Assembly: GCA_963775805.1 (NCBI GenBank)
Contig: CAVZKG010000001.1
Span: 2,666,001 to 2,730,000, forward strand
Direction: 5' to 3'
Length of the DNA: 64,000 bases
Origin: JAFAMB01 sp963775805
Lineage (GTDB): Bacteria; Verrucomicrobiota; Verrucomicrobiia; Chthoniobacterales; JAFAMB01
The notes beneath the pieces were generated by a model that saw only the letters and a program-made list of their open reading frames with translations, was not told the origin of the DNA and did not search any database. Shown in pieces: positions 37,049-46,719 of the stretch. How positions within the stretch are numbered: the stretch's first letter is position 1; every line of letters starts with the position of its first letter. A program made the position numbers and the translations under genes.

Positions 37049-38316
37049 GGCCACAGATTTCACAGACACTGATTTGAGCCACAGATTTCACCGATTTACA
37101 CAGATTCGAGAGTGATCACGCGGACGCGTATCACAGAATCCCGACCAGCTAATTACAAGCCGATCATTTCGGTCTTTCCTCGATTCCCCTCCCGCAATTG
37201 CCACAGATTTCGCAGACGCTGATTTGAGCCACAGATTTCACCGATTTACACAGATTCGGAAGTGATCACGCGGCGCACGCCATGGGTCGCGCACGTCGTT
37301 GAAATCAACCGTTCGGATATCCGCTCCCCGATCTCTCAATCTGTGTAAATCGGTGTAATCTGTGGCTATCCCCGTCTTCAATCTGCGCAATCTGTGGCCC
37401 TGATTGCAGAAGCGCGGATTTGCCAATGGCAACAGACAGCGATCATCGTGAGATCCTCAGTTCGAACATCTACTCCCCGATCTCTCAATCTGTGTAAATC
37501 GGTGTAATCTGTGGCTGTCCCCGTCTTCAATCTGCGCAATCTGTGGCCCTGATTGCAGAAGCGCGGATTTGCCAATGGCAACAGACACAACCATCGTGAA
37601 ATCCTCAGTTCAAACATCTACTCCCCGTCTCTCAATCTGTGTAAATCGGTGTAATCTGTGGCTGTCCTCGTCTTCAATCTGCGCAATCTGTGGCCCTGAT
37701 TGCAGGAGCGCGATTTGCCAATGGCAACAGACATCGACCATCGTGAGATCCTCAGATCGAACATCTACTCCCCGATCTCTCAATCTGTGTAAATCGGTGT
37801 AATCTGTGGCTGCTCCGTCTTGAATCTGCGCAATCTGCGGCCCTGGTTGTAGAAGCGCGGATTTGCCAATGGCAACTGAAAGCGGTCATCGGGAAATCCT
37901 CAGTTCAAACATCTACTCCCCGTCTCTCAATCTGTGTAAATCGGTGTAATCTGTGGCTGTCCCCGTCTTCAATCTGCGCAATCTGTGGCCCTGGTTGCAG
38001 AAGCGCGATTTGCCAATGGCAACAGACAGCGGCCATCGGGAAATCCTCAGTTCAAACATCTACTCCCCGTCTCTCAATCTGTGTAAATCGGTGTAATCTG
38101 TGGCTGTCCCCGTCTTCAATCTGCGCAATCTGTGGCCCTGGTTGTAGAAGCGCGATTTGCCAATGGCAACAGACAGCAACCATCGTGAAATCAACCGTTC
38201 GGATATCCCTTCCCCGTCTCTCAATCTGTGTAAATCGGCGTAATCTGTGGCTATCCCGTCTTCAATCTGCGCAATCTGTGGCTGTCTGTCTTAATCTGCG
38301 AAATCTGTGGCCTCTT
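37049..38316. repeat. Repeat locus B: inverted CACAGATT units, hinge and 147-149-bp tandem array
   Basis: Forward units at about 37050-37110 and 37200-37258 are followed by a hinge (about 37255-37335) and then by reverse-complement units. These form a tandem array with CTCTCAATCTGTG unit starts at 37331, 37480, 37627, 37775, 37922, 38069 and 38216 (spacing 147-149 bp), so seven units, the last shortened. Units differ by only a few bases. The array ends exactly at the stop codon of the S10 peptidase. Open frames inside it exist because the period is close to a multiple of three; I see no coding signal. Confidence 0.87.
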
Positions 38317-39957
38317 TTAACGGGTGGCGTTGCTGATGGGCGCAACGGAGATCGCGCCGGTTACAAATTGGTCAAGATCATTCCGCAGCTTCTGGCGTGA
38401 GTCACGATCGATATAGACCATGTGACCGCTTTCGTAGTAGGTGAACTGAATATTATTCCGAATGGAGGGATCCAGATTCATACCGCGGACGACGCTTTGA
38501 GCAGCATAAAAAGGGGTCGCTAGATCGTAATAGCCGCAGCAGACCCAAATCTTAAGATAAGGATTGCGGCTCATCGCGTCTTTCAAGGCTGCTGCAACGT
38601 CCAGATATTTGTTTTCTGAAAGTGCCCAGGGATTCACTTCCGCAATCGTTTCGTATGGAAGATCCGTCTCAAATTTTAATTCATGCCGCACGTAGTCATT
38701 GAACGCACCGGTGAACGGACCGTTGACAGCCTCGTCACTCGGATCGAAGTCCTCGAAATCGGTCCCAGGACGAAGCCGGATGCCCGAGAACCGGCCATCG
38801 TATCGTCCGACCGATCGATTCTGATCCTTCAACAGATCATTCGTAAACTGATCGCCCGATACTCTCAGATTCAATTGCTTGAGATGACTAGCCTCCAGCC
38901 CGGTATATCGGGATAGTTGCTCCGATACGCGGTCTGCGTCGGCTGCAGTAATAGAATCACCGTGGGCAAGTGCGAGAAGATAGTCGCCTGAAGCGAAGTT
39001 CTCTGCTTTTGTCAAAAGCTCGGGTAAAGCAAGCTGTTCTAAGTCAGGCGTGAGTCGTTTGTGATACCATGCTGCCGCGGCGTAGGTCGGTAGATAAAGC
39101 GGGTAAGGCACGTCGTTCCCAGCCTCAAATTCGATCGTCTGAAAATTCAGGACCGAACTGACAAGAGCGATTCCATTCACATACAGTCCATATCGATCCT
39201 GTAGATACTGACTCAAACCTGCCGCACGGGTCGTCCCATAGCTTTCGCCGACTATGAACTTTGGAGAAGACCAGCGGGAATAGCGCGTTGTCCAGATGCG
39301 AATAAAATCACCGATGCTCGCGAGGTCCTGCTTATACCCATAAAACTGCTTGGGATCCTCTCCCTGAACCGCTCGACTGAAGCCGGTCGATACGGGATCG
39401 ATAAAGACAAGGTCTGTCTTGTCCAACCAGGTTGACTCATTGTCGACAATCTTCGCAGGTGGCGGGAGCGCCTCGCCACGATCCGAAAGGACGACTCGCC
39501 GCGGACCGATCCCGCCCATGTGAAGCCACACCGAGGAGGAACCAGGGCCGCCGTTGAAAGCAAACGTTACCGGCCGCGATGCATTGTCATCGGAACCATT
39601 AAGCAAGTACGCGACAAAAAATATCTGAGCCTTCGGCTTCCCTTTAGACGGATCGAACTGATCTGGTTGACTATCTTTGGCAGCATCTTTCGCAGGTTGA
39701 GGTTCCGGTTTGTAATCCCGAATCAATAAGTAGCCTGCGATCGCCTTGTAGCTGAGAGTTTTCCCGCCAGCGAGCGTCACGGTATGGTCCGTCACGATTG
39801 GCGGAGGGGGCTGATATTCCCCTTTGGCATTTTTCTCCGAGGGCGTTTGATCTTTTGTGGCATCCGGGACCGGTTTCAGGTCCGCAGGAGCGCCGATGGC
39901 GGTGCCAACGGCAAGCGTTGACATCAGTAGTAATCGAGGAAAATCAATCGTGAGCAT
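38317..39957 (-). CDS. Exported serine carboxypeptidase (peptidase S10 family)
   Basis: A protein of 546 residues from the ATG at 39957; a TTG six codons upstream is also open. A signal peptide (LLLMSTLAVGTAIGA) precedes a Pro/Lys-rich linker, then the S10 core: oxyanion motif NGGPGSSS at 135-142, catalytic Ser239 in GESYG, and late Asp and His, the latter in YESGHMVYID. The family removes C-terminal residues from peptides at acidic pH. The linker carries a low-complexity lysine/proline insert (KPEPQPAKDAAKDSQPDQF). The stop abuts repeat locus B directly. Confidence 0.88.
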   Translation of the reverse strand: MLTIDFPRLLLMSTLAVGTAIGAPADLKPVPDATKDQTPSEKNAKGEYQPPPPIVTDHTVTLAGGKTLSYKAIAGYLLIRDYKPEPQPAKDAAKDSQPDQFDPSKGKPKAQIFFVAYLLNGSDDNASRPVTFAFNGGPGSSSVWLHMGGIGPRRVVLSDRGEALPPPAKIVDNESTWLDKTDLVFIDPVSTGFSRAVQGEDPKQFYGYKQDLASIGDFIRIWTTRYSRWSSPKFIVGESYGTTRAAGLSQYLQDRYGLYVNGIALVSSVLNFQTIEFEAGNDVPYPLYLPTYAAAAWYHKRLTPDLEQLALPELLTKAENFASGDYLLALAHGDSITAADADRVSEQLSRYTGLEASHLKQLNLRVSGDQFTNDLLKDQNRSVGRYDGRFSGIRLRPGTDFEDFDPSDEAVNGPFTGAFNDYVRHELKFETDLPYETIAEVNPWALSENKYLDVAAALKDAMSRNPYLKIWVCCGYYDLATPFYAAQSVVRGMNLDPSIRNNIQFTYYESGHMVYIDRDSRQKLRNDLDQFVTGAISVAPISNATR

Positions 39958-40037
39958 CAGGATCTGCTCAACCAAGCAGGTTCCGGCAGCGAAACAAGAG
40001 CCAGTGCTGATTCGGAACGTTCGCAGCTACAACAAAA

Positions 40038-40358
40038 TCAAGCACCCGGCGGTGTGTAATCGACCTGCTTTTCCATTGCCCGGTCGATCTCTTCTGGCGT
40101 CAGGAGTTCGATCGTTTTCATCCGGGTTGCTCCGGCGCCGGCGACAGCGAGCGAAATGGCTGCAGCCGTCAGATTATCCGGAACGTCAATAATCAGGTAG
40201 GCGTCATTGTCGCCAAATGCGAAGTAAAACGCTTCAAGCCGGCCTCCCAGGCTCCTGAGCAGTTTGTCCACAACCGCTTTTCGTGATGCACCTCCCGCTT
40301 TCGTAAGACCTCTGATCCCATCAGAAGTGTAGGATGCGACGGCCAGATACTTTGGCAT
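40038..40358 (-). CDS. GYD-domain protein
   Basis: The 106-residue protein matches the GYD family: MPKYLAVASYTSDG at the start, then YFAFGDNDAYLIIDVPD, which corresponds to the conserved G-x-YD segment. These small ferredoxin-like alpha/beta proteins are widespread and their function is not established. It lies upstream of the S10 peptidase on the same strand (80 bp gap) and could share its promoter. Confidence 0.82.
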   Translation of the reverse strand: MPKYLAVASYTSDGIRGLTKAGGASRKAVVDKLLRSLGGRLEAFYFAFGDNDAYLIIDVPDNLTAAAISLAVAGAGATRMKTIELLTPEEIDRAMEKQVDYTPPGA

Positions 40359-40620
40359 AGATCAACTCCAAAAAATGACTCATTGCGTTACCGGCACGAT
40401 TTGCATGGGTACACCGGATTCCGCTCCACTCCGAAGAGTTTAGGAGTCGCACACCGTCAACGCAAGCAACAAAAGAGAGTTCGAAAACGCCGTAACCTCA
40501 AAGTCACTGGAAGGGGTGACGAGCATTGAACCTTGATATTCACCCTCCGGTTTTCGCCGCATCGGCAACAAGTTTTTCTTAAAGTACGAAATTGAAAGAC
40601 CGTTCTCTCAGCGAGAGCGT

Positions 40621-41142
40621 ATGTCCTCCGCCGGTGCTCATATCAAGCAAAATGCAATGACTTTGGCGATCTTACTTTTCGTCGCTGGGGTCACCGGAAA
40701 CGTTTGTGCCCAATCGGCATACGATGCCCCTGCCAGGATCGCCCTGGCAGACGAGATCAATCATACTTACGGACAGACGGTTGAACCGTCGCTCTCTATC
40801 ACTGAGCTGTTCGACATCAAGAATCGGCTCGAAATGACGGTCAGTATCGCGCACAAATACAGCGTTGAACTGGACTACCGCGAGCACAGTTTTATCGAAT
40901 TATGCGACATCGGGGATAGGATACAGCTCACCGCCTCCATCAACCGGAATTACGGGAAGAATATTGATTGGCGCACATACGGTTACAATCAGCTCCTCGA
41001 GATCGACAGTCAGCTCAAGTCACAAATAGAACCTCAATCCCACTCGCCAAAGCCCTCCAATCAGACATCCGGTCAGAACACCCCGCATACAAGCGAGGCC
41101 GGTTTGACCGAAGGCAGTATTGATCTCCGTCGTCAGTATTGA
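40621..41142 (+). CDS. Exported protein with three 30-residue repeats, family unknown
   Basis: The 173-residue protein has a signal peptide (TLAILLFVAGVTGNVCAQ; an internal ATG just before it is an alternative start). Three consecutive repeats of about 30 residues begin at Ile46, Ile76 and Ile107. Each has a Tyr four residues in (Tyr50, 80, 111), then a turn and a helix of the pattern ELxDIxxRLxxTxSI. A Ser/Pro/Gln-rich tail (about 138-165) follows. I do not recognise the family. Repeats plus an export signal suggest a periplasmic or surface binding protein. It precedes the carbonic anhydrase gene by 76 bp. Confidence 0.65.
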   Translation: MSSAGAHIKQNAMTLAILLFVAGVTGNVCAQSAYDAPARIALADEINHTYGQTVEPSLSITELFDIKNRLEMTVSIAHKYSVELDYREHSFIELCDIGDRIQLTASINRNYGKNIDWRTYGYNQLLEIDSQLKSQIEPQSHSPKPSNQTSGQNTPHTSEAGLTEGSIDLRRQY

Positions 41143-41218
41143 AGGGGAGACGCTACCCCACTCTTCTTTCCTGACTTTTTGATTCTTAATTCTAGTTTCT
41201 TTGGGCTTACTCTCGCGC

Positions 41219-41875
41219 ATGGAGGAGATTCAACGCCTATTTGAACAAAACAGGGCCTGGGCTGCGCAGGTAGAAAAGGAACGGCCCGGCTTTTTCCACG
41301 CGCTCGCGGAACAACAGGCTCCAAAATATCTCTGGATCGGTTGCTCCGACAGCCGAGTGCCGGCGAATCAGATTCTCGGTCTGCTACCCGGAGAAGTCTT
41401 CGTTCACCGCAACGTTGGAAACGTCGTCGTTCATACTGATTTGAACTGCCTGTCCGCCCTCCAGTTTGCGGTCGACGTCCTTCAAGTAAGGCATGTGCTT
41501 GTTGTCGGCCATCATGGTTGTGGAGGGGTCAAAGCGGCGATCGACAATCGCCGACTCGGATTGATCGACAATTGGCTGCGCCATATTCAGGACGTTCGGT
41601 TCAAGCATTTCGCGCTCCTGAACTCCCTGCCTGACTCAGACCAGCCCAACGCACTTTGCGAGTTAAATGTCCTCGAACAGGTTGTGAATGTCTGCCAAAC
41701 CAGCGTCGTCCACGCAGCATGGGAGCGAAATCAACCTCTCTCTGTCCACGGCTGGGTCTATTCATTACAAGACGGGCTACTGCGCGATCTGCAAATGAGC
41801 ATCAACTCACCCCAGGAAAGCCCGGGAGCTCTGGAGTCGGCTATCGCCGCTCGATCGTTTCCATCGGCGGTTTGA
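41219..41875 (+). CDS. can: Beta-class carbonic anhydrase
   Basis: The 218-residue protein has the zinc ligands Cys42, His98 and Cys101 and the Asp44-Arg46 dyad (CSDSR and GHHGCGG), so an active site for CO2 hydration is complete. The ATG at 41219 is preferred over a TTG at 41201. The length and the NVGNVVVHTD segment are typical of the E. coli Can-like clade. It is followed by 260 bp before an MFS gene. Confidence 0.92.
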   Translation: MEEIQRLFEQNRAWAAQVEKERPGFFHALAEQQAPKYLWIGCSDSRVPANQILGLLPGEVFVHRNVGNVVVHTDLNCLSALQFAVDVLQVRHVLVVGHHGCGGVKAAIDNRRLGLIDNWLRHIQDVRFKHFALLNSLPDSDQPNALCELNVLEQVVNVCQTSVVHAAWERNQPLSVHGWVYSLQDGLLRDLQMSINSPQESPGALESAIAARSFPSAV

Positions 41876-42137
41876 TTAATCCACCCCGCCCTACTGCATT
41901 CATTTGGTTGCGGCTCGCGGCCGCGCTGTGCCTCTATGGTGAACCCCTTGGTAGCGTCAGCGAAAAATCCGGGTATAACCGCGGATTGTCCGACATTTCG
42001 GCTTTGCTACCAGCCTCGCTTGCACGAGTTTCGGTTGTCGTCTGAGTGTAACATTGAAATCAGACGGCCATTTTGTCTGATTGGTCTACGCGTTCGCATC
42101 ATACCCCCATGGCTACCGCGCAAGGCTGGGTATACCT

Positions 42138-43391
42138 ATGAACGCGGCGAAACCAAGCGATCAAGAATTCGAAAACGGCTCGAATGGAACTCTCAACGTT
42201 CCTGAGACATCCTCACGAAACCACGCTTTCCTCATAGCGTTCCTTGGTTTTGCTGCGGGAGCCACCGTCGCCAACATCTATTATAGTCAACCGCTCCTAC
42301 AGGCGATCTCGACACATTTTCACTCCGACGCCGGTTCCACCAGCATCGTTTCCGTCGCTACCCAATTGGGATACGGCAGCGGACTGCTGGTGTTCGTTCC
42401 ATTGGGTGACAGTCTAGAGCGGCGAGCTCTTATCGTGACCTCGATCCTCGGTACCGCGATGATGCTTCTCGCAGCGGCATTTTGTCCTTCCCTGCCATGG
42501 TTGATCCTACTCAGCTATCTACTCGGTCTGATCTGTATCACACCTCAATTGATTGTCCCATACGCGACTGTCATCGCCAAACCGGGCACGCAAGGGAGAA
42601 CAGTCGGTTCGGTCATGAGCGGTTTGTTGATTGGAATTCTTTTTTCACGTTCCGTGAGCGGGTTCATAGGCGCGCGCGCCGGATGGCAGGCGGTCTACTT
42701 GATCGGGGCCGGAGCTATGCTTTTCCTTGCGATTCTGGCTATGATTGTCCTTCCGCCACAAAGACCACAGCGACGAATGGCGTATCGGGAACTGATCGCT
42801 TCACTCTGGCCGATCTTGGCACGCCAATCGATCGTGCAACGCCACGCGATAATTGGTGCGCTCGGATTCGGAGCCTTCAGCGCGTTCTGGACGACGTTAG
42901 CTTTCTATCTAGGCAACCGGCCCGAGCATTTTGACAGTCAGGTCACCGGTCTCTTCGGGCTGGTCGGAGTTGCGGGCGCGTTGGCTGCGCCAATTTCCGG
43001 ACGAATGTCTGATCGGTTCGAACCGCGCGTCGTGAATGGAGCGGCGCTTGCGCTGGTTGCGATCTCCTTTTTCCTCATGCGGCTCGGAGATTATTCACTG
43101 ATCTGGCTTGTAGCCGGCGTCTTCTTAATGGATGCCGGGGTGCAAGCCAGCCAGATTTCCAATCAGACTCGGATCTACGCGATCTCAGCCGAGCTACGCA
43201 ACCGAATCAATTCCGTCTACATGGTCTGCTACTTCTTTGGTGGAGCCGTCGGTTCGGCCACAGGATCTTGGGCATGGGCGCACTTCCGCTGGACCGGTGT
43301 CTGCGCGACCGGAACACTCTTTGGGTTCCTCGGTCTCGCGATCCTTTTCTCGCCGATATTCAACGACAGGCAAACCGTATCGTCACGTTAG
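42138..43391 (+). CDS. MFS transporter (drug/metabolite exporter type)
   Basis: A 417-residue protein with about 12 hydrophobic segments. The motif GDSLERRALI after the second helix corresponds to MFS motif A (usually GxLaDrxGRR). IYYSQPLLQAI near the N-terminus is typical of the YgaY-like proton-driven efflux branch. The ATG at 42138 is used; a TTG 57 bp upstream is open but carries no conserved sequence. The substrate is unknown. Confidence 0.85.
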   Translation: MNAAKPSDQEFENGSNGTLNVPETSSRNHAFLIAFLGFAAGATVANIYYSQPLLQAISTHFHSDAGSTSIVSVATQLGYGSGLLVFVPLGDSLERRALIVTSILGTAMMLLAAAFCPSLPWLILLSYLLGLICITPQLIVPYATVIAKPGTQGRTVGSVMSGLLIGILFSRSVSGFIGARAGWQAVYLIGAGAMLFLAILAMIVLPPQRPQRRMAYRELIASLWPILARQSIVQRHAIIGALGFGAFSAFWTTLAFYLGNRPEHFDSQVTGLFGLVGVAGALAAPISGRMSDRFEPRVVNGAALALVAISFFLMRLGDYSLIWLVAGVFLMDAGVQASQISNQTRIYAISAELRNRINSVYMVCYFFGGAVGSATGSWAWAHFRWTGVCATGTLFGFLGLAILFSPIFNDRQTVSSR

Positions 43392-43802
43392 TTAGGAAGG
43401 CGGCTCATCCCAGGGAGGAGTTCACCACGGAGGACACAGAGGTTCGGATCTTTTTGATTTTTGCTGTCCGAACAGGAGCGATATCGCGTTGAACTCGCCG
43501 CTATAACCGGGAACGTCTTATCGTAGGATAGGCTTCCAGCCTGTCCATTCCCGGGAACGGTTCACCATAGAGACACAGCGCGGCGGGAGCCGCAACCGAA
43601 TGGATGCGGTGTCGGCGTATGGGCGTGTCGGCGAATACTTAGTTAAAATTGGTATCGTCCAGAGGTGCTGCCCAGGCTGATGCCAATCTAACCAGGTATT
43701 CGCCGACACGCCCATACTCCCACACGCCGAAACTGCATCCATTCGGTTGCGGCTTGCGCCGTCGCAGTGGCTCCGTGGTGAACACCTCCACGGAATGGGG
43801 TC
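43392..43802. repeat. Composite dispersed repeat region with a 50-bp inverted repeat
   Basis: No gene is supported. It contains a block at 43525-43560 and a second block at 43671-43717 that both recur near 57.7-57.97 kb. It also contains an imperfect inverted repeat of about 50 bp (43589-43638 with 43696-43753) including GCCGCAACCGAATGGATGC. CTCCGTGGTGAAC-type text flanks both sides. This looks like an accumulation of short mobile or REP-like sequences between two genes. Confidence 0.6.
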
Positions 43803-44426
43803 TCAACTCACCGCCAACTGGCCCAGCCAACGCCGCGTGCTTTCGATTGTGGCCTCAGTCAGACCGTGCCCGGCGCTTTCGAACGTCAGGGTTACTTGTG
43901 CGCCTGCTTGTTCCAGAAGGGCGGATAACCTGCGCGCATTATCGGCAGGGATCACCGGGTCACGTTCTCCTGCGGCTATCAGCACTGGTGCTCCCTTTAA
44001 TTCCGGAAGCGTGTTCGGCAAAAGCGGCACCATCGCTCTCCAGAGTGCGGCTCCGTAAAGGGTCCCCGGGCGCAATAATAGAAGGCTGGCCGCGATATTC
44101 GCCCCGTTTGAGTAGCCAACGGCAATCGATTCTGTCTGTTTGAATCCGTACCGTACTGCTGCCGCTGCGATAAAATCGGCAAGCTCATGCGTTCTCAGTT
44201 TCAAGTCCTCCTCGTCGAAGACTCCCTCGGCAAATCTGCGGAAGAATCGCGGCATTCCGTTTTCGAGCACCTTTCCCCGAGGGCTCAACAAGGCGGCATC
44301 CGGGTCGAGCGCGCGCCCGAGGCTCAGGAGATCGGTTTCATTCCCGCCTGTCCCGTGAAGCAGAACCAGGGTCCGGTTCGAACGTCCCGGGACAAATCGA
44401 TGAATGAACGCCTCATTTCCGCTCAT
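43803..44426 (-). CDS. Alpha/beta-hydrolase, predicted carboxylesterase
   Basis: A 207-residue compact alpha/beta hydrolase of the phospholipase/carboxylesterase (YpfH/EstB-like) family: oxyanion segment LLHGTGG at 22-28, catalytic Ser106 in GYSNG, Asp156 in ERDPVIP and His187 in AGHGL. These cytosolic enzymes cleave short acyl esters. It ends at the composite repeat region. The gap to the epimerase gene (both minus strand) is only 40 bp, so the two may be co-transcribed. Confidence 0.87.
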   Translation of the reverse strand: MSGNEAFIHRFVPGRSNRTLVLLHGTGGNETDLLSLGRALDPDAALLSPRGKVLENGMPRFFRRFAEGVFDEEDLKLRTHELADFIAAAAVRYGFKQTESIAVGYSNGANIAASLLLLRPGTLYGAALWRAMVPLLPNTLPELKGAPVLIAAGERDPVIPADNARRLSALLEQAGAQVTLTFESAGHGLTEATIESTRRWLGQLAVS

Positions 44427-44466
44427 GGCACTTGATTGTGCGCCAACCCGGAACGCCGGGTCCAGA

Positions 44467-45336
44467 CTAACCCGCTTGCTCCAGCTGATCTTTCACGAAC
44501 CGAACCGACTTCGCAGCTTCTTCGTCAAGATCCTGTTTACCGAGGAGATCGCGCCAGACCGAAATGTCACGGCCCACATCACCACCTGGAACTAAAAATG
44601 GTTCCATCACGATGCCCCCTTGATAATTAATATCTCGAAGCGCGCCGAATACCTCCTTCCACGGGATCCGGCCTTGTCCCGGAGGACGACGATTCGGCTC
44701 GCCGATGTGGAAGTGTCCTAACCAGGAACCGGCCTCAACGAGCGACCCGCGCAGGCTATCTTCCTCAATGTTCATGTGGAAGGTGTCGAGAAGGATTTTA
44801 CAGTTGGGACTGTCAACGCGTTTCGCAAAAGCAATCCCCTCCGCCGCCGTATTCATGATGAATTGTTCAAAGCGGTTAACCACCTCCACACAGAAAATCA
44901 CGCCGCTGTCTTCCGCGGTTTTGATCGCTTCGCGTACACCTTCCACCGCTCGGTCAGTGAGCACTTCCTTTTCCTCCGTCGGGGCCAGTTTCCGCGGCCA
45001 CGAGCTGTAATTGATACCGGCCATAATTGTGCCGCCCATCTGTTTCATGGCACGCGAAACATCCTGCAGAAACAAGATGCCTTTTTTGCGCACCGCGGGA
45101 TCTTCCGATGTCAGATCCATATCTTCCTTCAGACCGATACTGTAGGTCAGTGTCAGACCCGCGTCGGCCGCCGCTTTTTTAAGGATATCCCGCTCCTTGT
45201 CGCTTGAGAGAGTCACCTTTGGGGCGTTGATTTCAAGAATATCAAAGCCGCACTTTTGAGCTCTCTTGACGAATGAAACGGGCTCCGTGTTCCATGACTG
45301 CGTCCAATATCCAAAATGGATTCCGATAGGGTTCAT
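44467..45336 (-). CDS. Ketose 3-epimerase (D-psicose/D-tagatose 3-epimerase family)
   Basis: A 289-residue TIM-barrel sugar epimerase with the metal ligands of D-psicose 3-epimerases at their expected spacing: Glu151, Asp184, His210 and Glu245 (in CVEVVNRFE, LLDTFHMN, HFHIGEPNR and VMEPF). The family inverts C3 of free ketohexoses such as fructose and allulose. The gene diverges from a complete CUT2 transporter, which fits import followed by epimerisation of a rare ketose. The exact sugar is unproven. Confidence 0.85.
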   Translation of the reverse strand: MNPIGIHFGYWTQSWNTEPVSFVKRAQKCGFDILEINAPKVTLSSDKERDILKKAAADAGLTLTYSIGLKEDMDLTSEDPAVRKKGILFLQDVSRAMKQMGGTIMAGINYSSWPRKLAPTEEKEVLTDRAVEGVREAIKTAEDSGVIFCVEVVNRFEQFIMNTAAEGIAFAKRVDSPNCKILLDTFHMNIEEDSLRGSLVEAGSWLGHFHIGEPNRRPPGQGRIPWKEVFGALRDINYQGGIVMEPFLVPGGDVGRDISVWRDLLGKQDLDEEAAKSVRFVKDQLEQAG

Positions 45337-45475
45337 AGTGAGATTGTTTTTTGGGGGGCTAGCCGGCGACCGTCAGTGCCAGGCTGCGTATTTTTCCTTT
45401 CGCCACGTTGCTATGGGTTCACATCGGTTTCCACAACTCTTTGTCTATACGAATGCCGATTCTTTGGTTTGGCCA

Positions 45476-45506
45476 TATACGTCGTATGAATCGTATACGA
45501 CGTATA
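45476..45506. promoter_or_regulatory. 12-bp inverted repeat in the epimerase/transporter divergent promoter
   Basis: TATACGTCGTAT and its exact reverse complement ATACGACGTATA are separated by 7 bp, about midway in the 351-bp divergent intergenic region 45337-45687. A dimeric repressor site controlling both directions would fit. Similar TACGT/TATA text appears in the 9-bp repeat near 20412-20446, so a repeat origin is also possible. Nothing else is evident in this interval apart from the ribosome site at 45675. Confidence 0.4.
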
Positions 45507-45674
45507 CCCTCCGACATCGACCGAGTCCCACTGATTTTCTTTGACACGCACCACCCTCTTCCGTATCAAGTGGTCGATCATGTACCCCCCCAGGGTCACT
45601 GGCCGCGTGCGAACTTCCCGACCTGTCCACAAATAATCGGATTTAAGCGAAAGACTTAAGTTCACATCTGTATT

Positions 45675-45680
45675 GGAGGT
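45675..45680 (+). promoter_or_regulatory. Ribosome binding site that fixes a TTG start
   Basis: GGAGGT lies 7 bases before the TTG at 45688, an ideal distance. The earlier in-frame TTG at 45673 overlaps the site itself and cannot use it. This sets the start of the CUT2 binding protein. Confidence 0.7.
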
Positions 45681-45687
45681 GTTTCCC

Positions 45688-46716
45688 TTGAAAAGAATAT
45701 TTCCTCTTCTAATTCTGGTTCTAACGGCGCTCGTCGCCTTCCCACAGGCAAATTACGCTGCAAATAAAGAGTTAACCTTCGGCTATGTGACTCCTGGCCC
45801 GGATACCTGGTACAAACGCGATGTGGACGGATTCGTACTCGCTGCAAAAATGTTGGGAATTAAGACCGTTGTCCTGAATTCGGATTACGATGTCCAAAAG
45901 GAAGTTTCCAACATTGATTCCCTCGTCACCCAGGGCGTCGACGGAATGGCAATCTTCTCCTTCAATCAACAGGGTGCAATAATCGCAGCAAAAAAATGCA
46001 AGGCTGCCGGAATTCCGCTTGTCACAGTGGATAACTGCGGCCAGGCGCTTAATACCGGCAACGATATCGTTGCAGCCATCGATTTTGACTGGAAAGCAAT
46101 GGGGAAGAACTATGCCGACTACATCGCTCAACAATTTCCCGGCAAGAAAGTCGCCTTGATTACTGGTCTGCTCGAACATCTGCCAGTGCAGATGATTACC
46201 GGGGCGATGAAGGAGCGGATGAAAGAACTCGGGAAGAACGAAATTGTAGCGGTCCGTGACGGAAAATATAACCCGCCGGTTGCTGTCACTCAGGCCCAGG
46301 ATCTCGTACAGTCCGGAGTCAAGTTTGATATCCTTTGGATCATGAACGAAGACATGGCCGCTGCCGTCGTGCGGTATCTGAAGACTCAGGGAATTCTTGA
46401 TCAATACGTCGTCATCGCACAAAACGGGTCGCCCGTCGGTATCCCGCTGGTGCAAAGCGGCGAGATCAATTATACGATCAGCAGTTCACCGGGTTGGGAG
46501 GGAATGGTGGCTTTGCTCGCGCTGAATCAATTCGTCTCCGGAGATTCCAAACAATTGAATCAGCAGATTATGCTCCCTGTCATTCCGATCACGAAAGCGA
46601 CCACACTCGATAAGAGTCAGGTGGTTCCCTGGGAGTACGACCCGGTCTGGATCAAATTGACGAAACAATATTTTCCAAGCCTGGGATCTTATTTGCCGGA
46701 TAAAGCGCCACAATAA
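45688..46716 (+). CDS. CUT2 sugar ABC transporter substrate-binding protein (RbsB-like)
   Basis: A 342-residue periplasmic binding protein of the ribose/LacI fold: a signal peptide (FPLLILVLTALVAFPQANYA), then LTFGYVTPG, the QGVDGMAIFSF segment and a late hinge GSPVGIPLVQSG. The start is the TTG at 45688, supported by the GGAGGT upstream. It heads a three-gene operon with a duplicated ATPase and a permease (3-bp and 10-bp gaps). It should capture a monosaccharide, plausibly a ketose given the divergent epimerase. Confidence 0.9.
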   Translation: MKRIFPLLILVLTALVAFPQANYAANKELTFGYVTPGPDTWYKRDVDGFVLAAKMLGIKTVVLNSDYDVQKEVSNIDSLVTQGVDGMAIFSFNQQGAIIAAKKCKAAGIPLVTVDNCGQALNTGNDIVAAIDFDWKAMGKNYADYIAQQFPGKKVALITGLLEHLPVQMITGAMKERMKELGKNEIVAVRDGKYNPPVAVTQAQDLVQSGVKFDILWIMNEDMAAAVVRYLKTQGILDQYVVIAQNGSPVGIPLVQSGEINYTISSSPGWEGMVALLALNQFVSGDSKQLNQQIMLPVIPITKATTLDKSQVVPWEYDPVWIKLTKQYFPSLGSYLPDKAPQ

Positions 46717-46719
46717 TCG

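Noticed and set aside
37238..38316. Short open frames with repeated peptides in the tandem arrays
   Set aside because: The period is near a multiple of three, which keeps frames open by chance. The peptides (SICVNRCNLW type) are translations of the CACAGATT repeat, not proteins.
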